From: Candidatus Hydrogenedentota bacterium
GTDB taxonomy: Bacteria > Hydrogenedentota > Hydrogenedentia > Hydrogenedentales > CAITNO01
Length of the DNA: 64,000 nt
Direction of reading: 5' to 3'
Assembly (NCBI GenBank): GCA_903893795.1
Contig: CAITNO010000055.1
Span: 1 to 64,000 of the forward strand
Below, one piece after another: positions 53,901-64,000 of the stretch (the stretch's first letter is position 1; every line of letters begins with the position of its first letter). The position numbers and the translations under genes are program-made. Below the pieces are notes generated by a model. That model was not told the DNA's origin, did no database searches, and saw only the letters and a program-made list of their open reading frames with translations.

Positions 53901-54776
53901 GCCCAGGACCGGGGCATCTGGAACCTGCGCCTCCTTGCCCGGCAGGGCGGACTGACGGCCTATCAGGATGTCCGCATTTTCATCGGACGCACCTTTGACA
54001 AACCCACCGCGCGCAATCTCGCCATTTCCACCAACACGCCCTTCGAAGACCCCACCCAGAGCCGTTCGGTTCCCGTCACGCGGTCCCTGAACGCCTCCTA
54101 TGAGTATTACCACCCGCTCGCGGCGACCGACCCCACCTACTACGGTGAGGGCGCCACCTCCATCTTCTGGTTCCGCAACGGTCAGGTCATCTACGAGATG
54201 AACGACCGCACCGTGGTGCCGGCCGACGTGCCCCGCGCGGGCGACCGCTGGTGGTTTGGCGTGGTTCCCGAAACCGCCAGTTACACCATGGGCGACATGG
54301 TCCTTTCCCCCGTGGTCACCATTGTGGGCTTCCCTGAACTGACCTCCGTCACCCCGGCCTTCGGTCTTACGGTCGGCGGCGACCAAATCAGCATCCGCGG
54401 CGCCCGTCTCTCCGGCGCCACGGCCGTCACCTTTGGCGGCATCAAGGGCGTCAACCTGCGCGTGCTGGGGGATGGCGAAGTTCAGGTCACCACGCCGCTC
54501 CATCCCTCGGGGTTGGTTGACGTTGTGGTCGAGTCCACCGATGGCACCGGCCGCATCTCCAGCGGCTTCCGCTTCGTCGGTGACGGCGCTGAACTGTTCA
54601 AAGAAGACGTGAACAAGGATGCGCGCGTGGACGCGGTGGACATCCAGTTGGTCACCGGTGCGGTGCTGCAGTCAAAAGCGGTCGCCAAAGCGGTCATCGA
54701 CGCGGACGTCAACGGTGACGGCAAGGTCAACGCGGCCGACATTCAGGCCGTGGTGAACCGCGCATTGCACCACTAA
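50985..54776 (+). CDS. Secreted thermolysin-like (M4) metalloprotease with TIG and dockerin-like domains
   Basis: 1263 residues. Signal peptide (FIALALLAVTPAMAQ), an inhibitory FTP/PepSY-type propeptide (about 30-260), then the M4 catalytic domain. The zinc motif is H359-E360-M-T-H363, the third ligand Glu383 is in GALNEAYSD, and the catalytic His is in GGVHTNSGVINK. After it come a fibronectin-like segment, beta-rich nidogen/concanavalin-like regions and an IPT/TIG domain (LTSVTPAFGLTVGGDQISIRG). A C-terminal dockerin-like pair of calcium loops closes it: DVNKDARVDAVDIQLV and DADVNGDGKVNAADIQAV. Dockerin partners (cohesins) were not seen in the window. It is probably an autoprocessed extracellular protease. 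Confidence 0.92.
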   Translation: MRAQQVLAGGGHVQTRWVAAFIALALLAVTPAMAQPQAVPEDLNKVFRTLEAPGAAEAPVLLTDGSGFIHFLGAPPNGRFVARQPADKSAGPEGIARNFANDFSGAFGILSARTDFCERTVRRTANAFVHLAQTYAGLSVLGAELVVQVNDDSSVRNIMNGLAKDTVLLDSGKVAVNPSLPAFQAPALALRLEAAMQGRDERDFTASDPTLMIYAPEVFHRAGEPQLVWRVEVRPNDVRQSEVAVFVNAHSGTFAFHYPLRPDAKSRNIYDTKDQTDITLATLARKEGDAATGDVSVDNAYDYLGATYDWYFNSFGRDSWDAKGGVMKGYVHMPLLNAYWDGAEMKFDDLLIADDVTAHEMTHGVSETDVNLVYEGFSGALNEAYSDWGGEFVDLTDGLGNDSPAVRWFLGEDTHLLNPAAAGLSGVPPTAIRYMKDPTIFGQPDRLLSPYLANPYSLSDYGGVHTNSGVINKLTYLLTDGDSFNGQKVAGMGIPTVADLYYNAMPLMTSTSDFYDFYVALGGSSINLGLTFDDRMNIAAGGRAVEIEPPQVALLGLRNLRAVPVRDKNDKPGIALTWDNPPAGTYSQLVLIRNIGSFAMRPSDGTPLNLAETAVNYLDVNVSPGVEYFYTLIADLSTGFPMVSYARAVAGAQAPNLLSQAFGTDTLLGTLGPLDLAYSQLTFSPVGTPMGPISGDSLGASYGNYEGTIQKNVYSLPVARNDVQGGATILSFVDDGVIHVLLGENAFPFFGKRYTELYIAANGYISFQDLTGFPDVTISGTTTNVSLNFPTLASHFFVPRISFLFNDFAPNMGGEAWTRDLADRKVFTFVNMPSWPASLPSNNVGRSTVQVELFYNGTIRFTYQGLGATNADVGISDGLGVPREPSLEFSNLRQAYTMPDLSTLPTQAQKLSITPVAPITVDAGGLVTLDVTANQPQGVAGVPVFTATWDHAGIVPFADLQNGTGRLNWQTTAQDRGIWNLRLLARQGGLTAYQDVRIFIGRTFDKPTARNLAISTNTPFEDPTQSRSVPVTRSLNASYEYYHPLAATDPTYYGEGATSIFWFRNGQVIYEMNDRTVVPADVPRAGDRWWFGVVPETASYTMGDMVLSPVVTIVGFPELTSVTPAFGLTVGGDQISIRGARLSGATAVTFGGIKGVNLRVLGDGEVQVTTPLHPSGLVDVVVESTDGTGRISSGFRFVGDGAELFKEDVNKDARVDAVDIQLVTGAVLQSKAVAKAVIDADVNGDGKVNAADIQAVVNRALHH

Positions 54777-54806
54777 AGCGGCCAAAGCGAAACAGGGAAA
54801 AGTTCA

Positions 54807-54838
54807 AGGCCGCCCGGGAAAACCCGGGCGGCCTTTTC
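54807..54838 (+). terminator. Terminator after the M4 protease gene
   Basis: 12-bp stem AGGCCGCCCGGG (54807-54818) / CCCGGGCGGCCT (54823-54834), loop AAAA, then TTTTC. It may also serve uvrB from the other side. Confidence 0.9.
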
Positions 54839-54872
54839 TGATCAGTCCGATCGGTCCGATCCTCGCATAAGC

Positions 54873-56879
54873 TTATAACCCCTCCTCAATGACCCTGCGC
54901 TCCAGCGCCAATATGCGATCGCGGTACTGCGCGGCTGTCTCAAAATCCATCCGGTCCGCGGCGTCCCGCATCTTCTTGCGCAGCTTGGCCACGGCGCGGC
55001 CCAGATTCTCCGTGGAAATGTAAACGTCGGCGTCCTCCGCGGCCATAGGCACCGTGACATAGTCCCGCTCGTTAATGTTCTTGAGCAGGTCGGGAATGGC
55101 CTTCTGAATGGAGCGCGCCGTGATCTTGTGCTTCATGTTGTAGGCGACCTGCCTGGCGCGGCGCCGGTCCATCTCGCCGATGGCGCGCTTCATCGAGTCG
55201 GTCATCTTGTCGGCGTACATGAGCACCCGTCCGCCCAGGTTGCGGGCGGCGCGGCCGCAGGTCTGAATGAGGCTTGTCTCTGAGCGCAGATAGCCCTCCT
55301 TGTCCGCGTCAAGAATGGCCACCAGCGACACCTCGGGGATGTCGAGCCCCTCGCGGAGCAGATTGATCCCCACCAGCACGTCATACTGGCCCTGCCGCAG
55401 TTGGCGGATCAGTTCAATGCGCTCCAGCGTCTCCACATCGGAGTGCATGTACCGCACCCGCACGCCCAGGTCGCGGTAATAGTCGGTGAGGTCTTCGGCC
55501 ATCCGCTTGGTCAGCGTGGTGATCAGCACGCGCTCACCCCGTGCCGCGCACTGGCGCACCTCGTCCAGCAAATCATCCACCTGGGTCGTGGCCGGTCGCA
55601 CCTCGATCTCGGGGTCCACCAAGCCGGTCGGCCGGACCACCTGCTCGACGATCACCCCCTCGCTCTTCTTCAGTTCGTAATTGGCCGGCGTGGCGCTCAC
55701 ATAGATGACCTGGTTGATCCGCTCCTCGAACTCCGAAAAAGTCAGCGGCCGGTTGTCGCGCGCGCAGGGAAGGCGGAATCCATATTCGACGAGCTGGTCC
55801 TTGCGCGAGCGGTCGCCTTTGAACATGGCCGACACCTGGGGGATCGACATGTGGCTTTCGTCAATGACGAGCAGGAAATCCTTGGGGAAGTAACTGATCA
55901 GCGTGTCCGGCGGATCGCCGGGCATGCGCCCGTCGAGGTGGCGCGAATAGTTTTCGATGCCCGAACAGTAGCCCGTCTCCTCGATCATTTCGAGATCGTA
56001 ATTGGTGCGCTGCTCCAGGCGCTGCGCCTCCAGCTCGCGCCCCGCGCCCCGCAGTTCGCCCAGCCGCTCGGTCAGCTCATGGCGGATGGTCACCAGGGCC
56101 CGGTCCAGCGACGCCCGCGTCGTCGCGTAGTGGCTGCCGGGGAAGATGGCCGAACGGCGCAGCCGTTTGAGCGTGACGCCCCGCAGCGGGTCGATTTCGG
56201 ACACGCCGTCAATGACGTCGCCGAAGAATTCCACGCGCACCGCCCGTTCCGCCTCATAGGCCGGAAAAACGTCCACGATGTCGCCCCGCACTCGGAAGGT
56301 GCCCCGGTGGAAATCCGTGTCGTTCCGCGAATACTGCATGGCGATGAGGCCGGCCACCAGCCGCTCGCGGCTCATGGCGTCGCCCTCGTTCACCTCGATG
56401 CGCAGTTCCTGGTAGGTCTCGGGCGAGCCGATGCCGTAGATGCACGACACACTGGCCACCACCAGGCAGTCGCGCCGCGTCAGCACCGCCCGCGTGGCCG
56501 CGTGGCGCATTTTGTCTATCTCGTCGTTGATCGCCGAGTCCTTCTCGATGAAGGTGTCCGTCGTGGGGATGTAGGCCTCGGGCTGGTAGTAGTCGTAGTA
56601 GCTGACGAAATACTCCACCGCGTTTTCCGGAAAGAGCGCCTTGAACTCCCCGTAAAGCTGCGCCGCCAGAATCTTGTTGTGCGCAAGCACCAGCGTGGGA
56701 CGGTTGGTGCGGGCCACCGCGTTGGCGATGGTGAAGGTCTTGCCCGATCCTGTGACGCCCAGCAGCACCTGGTGTCTCAGCCCCTCTTCAATGCCCCGCG
56801 TCAGCGCCTCGATGGCCTGGGGCTGGTCGCCCGCGGGCGCGAAGTCGGAGACGAGTGTGAACCGGCCGTCGTCCTCCAC
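54873..56879 (-). CDS. uvrB: UvrABC system protein B (excision nuclease helicase subunit)
   Basis: 668 residues. Helicase-like damage-verification subunit of nucleotide excision repair. Walker A GVTGSGKT (41-48), the beta-hairpin region [45 protein letters not shown] and the C-terminal UVR motif ([11 protein letters not shown]) are complete. The start is GTG 56879, one base after the stop of the Rel/SpoT gene, so translation is probably coupled. There is no uvrA or uvrC nearby. Confidence 0.97.
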   Translation of the reverse strand: MEDDGRFTLVSDFAPAGDQPQAIEALTRGIEEGLRHQVLLGVTGSGKTFTIANAVARTNRPTLVLAHNKILAAQLYGEFKALFPENAVEYFVSYYDYYQPEAYIPTTDTFIEKDSAINDEIDKMRHAATRAVLTRRDCLVVASVSCIYGIGSPETYQELRIEVNEGDAMSRERLVAGLIAMQYSRNDTDFHRGTFRVRGDIVDVFPAYEAERAVRVEFFGDVIDGVSEIDPLRGVTLKRLRRSAIFPGSHYATTRASLDRALVTIRHELTERLGELRGAGRELEAQRLEQRTNYDLEMIEETGYCSGIENYSRHLDGRMPGDPPDTLISYFPKDFLLVIDESHMSIPQVSAMFKGDRSRKDQLVEYGFRLPCARDNRPLTFSEFEERINQVIYVSATPANYELKKSEGVIVEQVVRPTGLVDPEIEVRPATTQVDDLLDEVRQCAARGERVLITTLTKRMAEDLTDYYRDLGVRVRYMHSDVETLERIELIRQLRQGQYDVLVGINLLREGLDIPEVSLVAILDADKEGYLRSETSLIQTCGRAARNLGGRVLMYADKMTDSMKRAIGEMDRRRARQVAYNMKHKITARSIQKAIPDLLKNINERDYVTVPMAAEDADVYISTENLGRAVAKLRKKMRDAADRMDFETAAQYRDRILALERRVIEEGL

Positions 56880-56880
56880 G

Positions 56881-58959
56881 TCACCCGGCGTCCTTCATGT
56901 GTGCGCCCTGGCGCTCTTTCACGTCGAGCTGGCTGGCCCCGAAAACGCCCGGCACATTCCGCACCGCGTTCACCACGCCCTCAATGGTGTGGTGGTCCGG
57001 CGTCACGAAGGAGAAATCGAAATGGTAGCGGTCCGGCGCGGTCTTTTCGAAAGAGGCGCTCGTGATGTCGATGTTGAGCGGACGCAGCACATTGGTCACA
57101 TCGGCCAGCAGGTTGGGACGGTGCCGCGTGATCACGCGCACCTTGGCGGTGAAGGAACCCTCGCCCTCCCAGGCCGCGGTGAGTATGCGCCGCGTGTCCT
57201 TGGCGGTGCGCTGAAAACTGATGCAGTCCTCCCGGTGCACCGAAAGGCCGGGGCTTTTGGTCACATAGCCGACAACGCGGTGCCCCGGCATGGGGTTGCA
57301 GCACTTGGCAAACTGCACCGACATGCCCTTGATGCCCTCGATGCGGATAAGCTTCTGCCGCGTGGCCTCGTCCACCTCGCGCACTTCCGCATGTTTCACC
57401 GGCACCCGGCCCGGCGGGTGGGCGCGCGGCTTGACCTCGACCGGCTTGGGCTCCTCAATGGGCGCCAGTTCACCGATCTCGCGCAGCCGCTGCCGGATGC
57501 GCGTGCGCGCCCGGCCCGTGACCACCACATCCAGCCAGTCGCGATGCGGCTCCTGGTTCTTCGAGGTGAGGATTTCCACCATGTCGCCCGTCTGCAGGTT
57601 GTAGCGCAGCGAGACCATGCGGTTGTTGACGCGCGCGCCGATGCAGTGCTGCCCCACATGGGAATGGACCATGTAGGCGAAGTCCAGCGGGGTGGCCCCC
57701 TGCGGAAGCTCCTTCACCTGGCCCTTGGGCGTGAAGACATAGATGAACGAAAGCTTGAACTCCTGCCGCATCGTGTCCATCATGCCGTCCTGGCTGCCTG
57801 CGTCCTTGAGCCAGTCGTTCATTTTGCGCAGCCAGGCCAGTTGGTTCTCGAGCTTGTCCTCGGCGGTCTTGGTGCCCTCTTTGTAGCGCCAGTGCGCCGC
57901 GATGCCCTCGCGGGCCACCAGGTCCATCTTTTCCGAACGGATCTGCACCTCCATCGGCAGTCCGTTTTCGCGCATGACCGTGGTGTGGATCGCCTGGTAC
58001 ATGTTTAGCTTGGGCATGGCGATATAGTCTTTGAGACGGCCCGGGATGGGCGTCCACAGGCTGTGAATGACGCCCAGGGCGTTGTAGCACTCCGAATCGG
58101 AGTGCGTGATGATGCGGATGCCGAGCACGTCGAGCACCTGCTCGAAATCCTTGCCCTGGTGCTGCATCTTCTCGTAGATGCTGTAAAGATGCTTGGGCCG
58201 GCCGATCACCTGTGCGCGGACCTCCGACTCTTTCAGCCCCCGCTCTATCTGCGCCACCGTTTCGATCAGAAAAGCCTCGCGCTCGCGGCGCTTCATCGCC
58301 ACCATCCGCGCCACTTCCTTGTACTTTTCCGGCTCAAGGTGGTGGAAGGCGTGGTCCTCCAGCTCCCACTTCCAGCTCGAAATGCCGAGCCGGTGCGCCA
58401 TAGGCGCGTAAATGTCCAGCGTCTCCCGCGAAATGCGCTCCCGCTGGGCCGGCGTGAGGTGTTCCAGCGTGCGCATGTTGTGCAGGCGGTCCGCCAGCTT
58501 GATCATGATGACACGCAAATCCTTCGCCGTGGCCACCAGCATCTTGCTGATGTTCTGCGCCTGTTTGCTCTCCATCGTCACATGGTCGTCCTGGAAGCTG
58601 AGCTTGTTTATCTTGGTGACCCCCTCCACCACCCGCGCGACGTCTTCGCCAAACTTCGCCCGCAGTTCTTCGCTCTTGACCTCCGTGTCCTCGAGCACGT
58701 CGTGCAGAATCCCCGCCGCGCAGGTTACCGGGTCCAGCCCCAGGTTCGCCAGAATCAGCGCCACGTTCAGGCTGTGCATCACATAGGGTTCGCCCGAGGC
58801 GCGCGTCTGGCCGTAGTGCGCATGCTCCGCCAGGCGCATCGCGAGGTGGACCACCTCCAGGCTGGTGCCCGGCGAGCTGCGCCTGAGGCGTTTCAAAAGG
58901 TTCATGTAGAGCGTGCGCATGGGTTGTTGCGTTCCTTGGGCGTAAAGCGGCATCGTCAT
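56881..58959 (-). CDS. rel: RelA/SpoT-family (p)ppGpp synthetase/hydrolase
   Basis: 692 residues from ATG 58959 (GAGGGG 11 bases upstream). Stringent-response enzyme. The HD hydrolase domain has [24 protein letters not shown] and [11 protein letters not shown]. The synthetase has [38 protein letters not shown] and the EVQIRS strand with its catalytic Glu. TGS ([23 protein letters not shown]), a zinc-finger type CCNPMPG and a final ACT domain are present. Both HD and synthetase motifs are intact, so it is bifunctional. An alternative upstream ATG (58995) exists. It is followed directly by uvrB. Confidence 0.95.
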   Translation of the reverse strand: MTMPLYAQGTQQPMRTLYMNLLKRLRRSSPGTSLEVVHLAMRLAEHAHYGQTRASGEPYVMHSLNVALILANLGLDPVTCAAGILHDVLEDTEVKSEELRAKFGEDVARVVEGVTKINKLSFQDDHVTMESKQAQNISKMLVATAKDLRVIMIKLADRLHNMRTLEHLTPAQRERISRETLDIYAPMAHRLGISSWKWELEDHAFHHLEPEKYKEVARMVAMKRREREAFLIETVAQIERGLKESEVRAQVIGRPKHLYSIYEKMQHQGKDFEQVLDVLGIRIITHSDSECYNALGVIHSLWTPIPGRLKDYIAMPKLNMYQAIHTTVMRENGLPMEVQIRSEKMDLVAREGIAAHWRYKEGTKTAEDKLENQLAWLRKMNDWLKDAGSQDGMMDTMRQEFKLSFIYVFTPKGQVKELPQGATPLDFAYMVHSHVGQHCIGARVNNRMVSLRYNLQTGDMVEILTSKNQEPHRDWLDVVVTGRARTRIRQRLREIGELAPIEEPKPVEVKPRAHPPGRVPVKHAEVREVDEATRQKLIRIEGIKGMSVQFAKCCNPMPGHRVVGYVTKSPGLSVHREDCISFQRTAKDTRRILTAAWEGEGSFTAKVRVITRHRPNLLADVTNVLRPLNIDITSASFEKTAPDRYHFDFSFVTPDHHTIEGVVNAVRNVPGVFGASQLDVKERQGAHMKDAG

Positions 58960-59491
58960 GAAAAAGATGCCCCTCAGTCTATCATGAGTGAACATCTCTT
59001 ACACAGACCCTGTTTCCCAGTCCAGGCCTGCATGTGCCGGTGTCCTCTTTTTTGCCTACCACACCGTCATAATCATGCGGTATGTATTCTATGAAAGACT
59101 TGTCCGTAATAGCGCAAGAAAAGTAAATCATGCAGACAGCGCATATACGGAATACCCCGCAGTATTTCTTGAAGTTAATACGGGCAATCCCGGAGGTATA
59201 AGGCGCGAAATAAAGATTATTTGTTGAAAAATGCTAAATAGTGGTCTATACTGAACCCGTCCTAATGAGCGGCAGCATTCTCTTTTCGATTGGTGAACGG
59301 TCAAAGCGGTCCTTTTCCGTTGTTTAGTGGTAGGATCGCTTCCATGAATTGAAGGTCGGATTAGCGTTTTTCGAGATTCTTTTCGCGATTCAGAACGGAA
59401 AGCGAGCGTGTTTGTGTCGTCCGGCGGTGGATTTGCCGCAGTGGCAGGAATCAAGACGCCGGGCCTGACCAACCAGAAAGGTACATCGAAC
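58960..59491. other. Divergent intergenic region between rel and acs, AT-richer
   Basis: About 530 bases without a gene. It contains the acs promoter (next entry) and a 250-base leader. A long acs frame extends to 59408 but lacks a ribosome-binding site before 59492. No riboswitch recognised. Confidence 0.5.
59224..59252 (+). promoter_or_regulatory. Promoter of acs
   Basis: TTGAAA 59224-59229, 17-base spacer, TATACT 59247-59252. Confidence 0.65.
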
Positions 59492-61495
<2,004 letters not shown>

Positions 61496-61609
61496 AAAGG
61501 AAGCGAAGCACAGGTGCGTCCGTGTGTGCCGCCACAGTCGCAAAGGCGCGCACGGCCCTTTTCGCTTCACTTCGCCCCGGGCAGCACGGTGACCAAAGGA
61601 GACGATGAG

Positions 61610-62857
61610 ATGGACAGTTCCGAAACGGTGAAGAATCGTGGCTGGGTCGTGACTTTTGCCGCCATCGGCATCAACCTGGCGCTCGGCATCCTCTACTCCT
61701 GGAGCGTGATCAGCAAGGCCATACCCAAGGACTGGGGATGGTCCGAATCGGACAAATCTCTTCCCTATGCGGCGGCCTGCCTCGTTTTCTCGCTCATGAT
61801 GGTGCCCGCAGGCAGGCTTCAGGACAAGATCGGCCCCCGCATTGTGGCCACTATTGGTGGCGTGCTGGTGGGCTTGGGCATGATCCTCGCCAGCACCTCC
61901 ACCGGCCTGCTCATGTTTATCCTTGGCTTCGGCGTGTTGGCGGGCACCGGCTTCGGCTTCGGCTACGCCTCTTCCACGCCGCCTGCCGTCAAATGGTTCC
62001 CCAAAGAGAAGGTGGGCCTCATTGCCGGCCTGGTCGTCAGCGGATTCGGCCTCGCCTCGGTCTACATCGCCCCGCTGACCGACTACCTCACCAAGCCCGA
62101 GCATCTCGGCGTCAGCAAGACCATGCTGGTCCTCGGCATCGCCTTTCTGCTCGTGGTGACACTGCTCTCCCAGTTGCTGAAAGCGCCGCCCCCGGGATAC
62201 AACCCCAACGCGAAAGCTGGAGCCGGTTCCGCCGCGGCGGCGCCCGCGGACGATTACACGCCGGGGGAGGTCCTCCGCACACCCCAGTTCTACGTGCTTT
62301 GGTTCATGTATGCGTGCGGCGCAGGCGCGGGCCTGATGGTTATCGGCAAACTGGCCGCCATCGCGAAAACCCAGGCCAGCCTGGATCTCGGTTTCGTGCT
62401 GGTGGCCGCGCTGGCCATAGGCAACGGCGCGGGCCGCATCGGCTCGGGGATTCTGTCCGACAGGATCGGCCGCAAGCAGACGCTCCTCATCGTGTTCCTC
62501 GTCCAGACCGTGATGATCTTCCTGCTGTCCCGCGCCACGGCCGGAACGGCCCTGGCCAATCCGGGCGTGCTCTGCGTGCTGTCGGCACTCGTCGGCGCAA
62601 ACTACGGCGCCAACCTTGCCATCTTCCCCAGCGTCACGAAGGATTTCTACGGCCTCAAGAACTTTGGCGTGAACTATGGCCTCGTGTTCACCGCCTGGGG
62701 CTGCGGCGGATTCGTGCTCGCCTTCGCCGCGGGCAAGGCGTACGACATCTACAAAACCTTCGCCATCGCCTACTACGGCTCCATGGTCCTGCTGGTCGTG
62801 GCCGCGGCGCTTACCTTCCTCCTCAAAACGCCCAAACCGAGGAGCGCGGCCAACTAG
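61610..62857 (+). CDS. MFS transporter, oxalate:formate antiporter (OxlT)-like family
   Basis: 415 residues, 12 predicted helices. GINLALGILYSWSVISKAI, the MFS loop GRLQDKIGPR and GVLAGTGFGFGYASSTPPAVKWFP are typical of the OxlT/YhjX group that moves small mono- or dicarboxylates. The charged second-half loop reads SDRIGRKQ. ATG 61610 is preceded by AAAGGAG about 10 bases upstream. It is 115 bases after acs, same strand, and probably imports the acid that Acs activates (inference). Confidence 0.88.
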   Translation: MDSSETVKNRGWVVTFAAIGINLALGILYSWSVISKAIPKDWGWSESDKSLPYAAACLVFSLMMVPAGRLQDKIGPRIVATIGGVLVGLGMILASTSTGLLMFILGFGVLAGTGFGFGYASSTPPAVKWFPKEKVGLIAGLVVSGFGLASVYIAPLTDYLTKPEHLGVSKTMLVLGIAFLLVVTLLSQLLKAPPPGYNPNAKAGAGSAAAAPADDYTPGEVLRTPQFYVLWFMYACGAGAGLMVIGKLAAIAKTQASLDLGFVLVAALAIGNGAGRIGSGILSDRIGRKQTLLIVFLVQTVMIFLLSRATAGTALANPGVLCVLSALVGANYGANLAIFPSVTKDFYGLKNFGVNYGLVFTAWGCGGFVLAFAAGKAYDIYKTFAIAYYGSMVLLVVAAALTFLLKTPKPRSAAN

Positions 62858-62979
62858 AATCCAAAAGTCCATCCCCGCCGCCCCCGCTGGCAATCCTTTG
62901 CGTTTCTGGCGTAGTATCACGGCGCATTCAACACAAGGGCAGCGTCCCGAAGGGCGGGCGTTGACGCAAAGGAGGTGCT

Positions 62980-64000
62980 GTGGCAAAGGAAGAAGGACTG
63001 CCGGAAAACGCCCAGGCGGCCGCCGACGAAGCCCATCCCAGCGGACTGTTGCGCCGCATCGGCCTGTTCATGGCCATCATGATTGTCATGGGCAACATGA
63101 TCGGATCGGGCGTATTCAAGAAGGCCGCGCCCATGTCGGACGAGTTGCAGTCGGCGGGGCTGATGCTGGCCTGCTGGCTCATCGCGGGGATCATCTCCCT
63201 GATGGGCGCGCTCTCCAACGCGGAGGTCGCCGGCATAATTGCCGACCCCGGCGGACAATACGCCTACTTCAAGAAAATGTACGGAAAGGCCTTCGCGTAC
63301 CTCTACGGGTGGACCGGCTTCATCGTGATCCAGTCTGCCTCCATCGGTTCCATTGCCTACGTCTTTGGCCAGTCGGCCAACTCCCTTTTCGCCTTTCCCC
63401 GGCTCGACGCCTCCTGGGAAGCAGTCTCCGTCTTCGGCATCTTCTTTCCCTTCGCCAACCTCGGTGTAAAACTGTTCACCATCGGCACGCTGTCCCTTAT
63501 CACGCTGGCGAACTACATGGGCGTGATCTTCGGGGGATGGATCGCAAGCGTCTCGACAGCCCTGAAGATTCTCGGCATCGCCGTGGTCGCGGTCCTCGGC
63601 CTGATGTGGAGCGGAGGCACCTATGCCAATCTGTCCCCCGTCCTCGCCAATCCCGACGCGCATTACGCGACATCGTTGGGCCTGTTTGGGGCCATGTTTG
63701 CCGGCCTCCTCGGCGCCTTCTGGGCCTACGACGGATGGATCAACATCTCCTTCCTTGGCGCCGAAATCCGCAATCCGCACCGCAACATGCCGCTGGCACT
63801 CGGCATCGGCGTGGCCGGCGTCGTCACCGTCTACATGCTCGCCAACCTCGCCTTTCTGCACGTCATGCCTGTCAGTGAAATGCGGCAGTTCGCCGGAAGC
63901 GAGAACAGCATCCTCGGTGTCGAGGTCATGCGAAAGGCCTTTGGAAACCATGCCGCGGGCTTTGTCGCCGTGCTGATTCTGCTTTCCACCTTCGGCGCCA
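62980..64000 (+). CDS. APC-superfamily amino-acid permease, 3'-truncated by the window
   Basis: 340 residues visible. It begins GTG 62980 (AAAGGAGG at 62968-62975) with M-A-K-E-E-G-L-P-E, followed by the APC signature MGNMIGSGVFKK, then PGGQYAYFKKMYG, AYLYGWTGFIVIQ and FWAYDGWINISFLGAEI. These mark the amino acid-polyamine-organocation family (LAT-like subgroup). At least eight membrane helices are present before the window ends at an alanine codon. It likely exchanges or imports amino acids. No partner gene is visible. Confidence 0.9.
   Translation, partial: MAKEEGLPENAQAAADEAHPSGLLRRIGLFMAIMIVMGNMIGSGVFKKAAPMSDELQSAGLMLACWLIAGIISLMGALSNAEVAGIIADPGGQYAYFKKMYGKAFAYLYGWTGFIVIQSASIGSIAYVFGQSANSLFAFPRLDASWEAVSVFGIFFPFANLGVKLFTIGTLSLITLANYMGVIFGGWIASVSTALKILGIAVVAVLGLMWSGGTYANLSPVLANPDAHYATSLGLFGAMFAGLLGAFWAYDGWINISFLGAEIRNPHRNMPLALGIGVAGVVTVYMLANLAFLHVMPVSEMRQFAGSENSILGVEVMRKAFGNHAAGFVAVLILLSTFGA

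Noticed and set aside
51495..54503. Minus-strand ORF of 1002 codons opposite the M4 protease gene
   Set aside because: Antisense shadow; no domains, and the plus-strand protein has intact zinc motifs and dockerin-like repeats.

Overview
This is a GC-rich bacterial chromosome segment. It probably comes from Candidatus Hydrogenedentota or a relative near the Planctomycetota and Lentisphaerota. That is an inference from style: exported proteins with (EG)n linkers, several C-terminal membrane-plus-arginine tails, many hairpin-type intergenic repeats, and an enzyme set that mixes glycosidase, protease, sulfatase-fold and URO-D-family genes. No rRNA or tRNA gene was recognised.

Layout. Positions 1-10255 carry mostly plus-strand metabolic genes: the end of a MATE exporter, a Pat-like protein acetyltransferase with a shortened ATP-grasp part, a broken MNT nucleotidyltransferase, an exported GH36 alpha-galactosidase, a NUDIX hydrolase coupled to an endonuclease III-like protein, a small promoter/operator-RHH/Zn-ribbon-2TM unit, a DUF2752 protein and NagB. 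Positions 10256-11046 look like a replication origin (one perfect and six near-perfect DnaA boxes) directly upstream of dnaN, with no dnaA beside it.

Positions 13084-18757 hold a complete type II-C CRISPR-Cas9 locus. The array has 17 identical 36-nt repeats and 16 spacers. cas2, cas1 and cas9 lie on the minus strand. A tracrRNA gene is transcribed divergently from cas9 and has its own promoter and terminator. The repeats end in a TATACT box spaced like a promoter, as in Neisseria-type II-C arrays. The tracr anti-repeat keeps the same box pointing into cas9.

Positions 19225-24562 are a translationally coupled sufBCDSU iron-sulfur operon. Positions 24958-29173 are a ribose-type sugar ABC transporter (lipoprotein, ATPase, permease) into which a MntA/HepT toxin-antitoxin pair is inserted.

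Positions 29284-54776 are dominated by exported or surface proteins: a papain-family protease, a C25 gingipain-like protease, an M4 thermolysin-like protease with a dockerin-like end, a large GEVED protein, an (EG)n-linker protein, two inner-membrane-anchored enzymes (PHP-like and ceramidase-like), a TPR protein, a lipoprotein and a sulfatase-fold hydrolase with a non-canonical active-site motif. This stretch also contains a URO-D/MtaA-type protein with a 54-residue downstream ORF, a probably highly expressed 188-residue secreted protein with its own promoter and terminator, and a minus-strand interval of about 500 nt. That interval has a promoter, a chain of hairpins and a terminator, but no convincing ORF, and is a candidate structured RNA. 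Positions 54873-64000 are housekeeping and central metabolism: uvrB behind a Rel/SpoT gene, acetyl-CoA synthetase, an OxlT-like MFS carrier and the start of an APC amino-acid permease that runs off the window.
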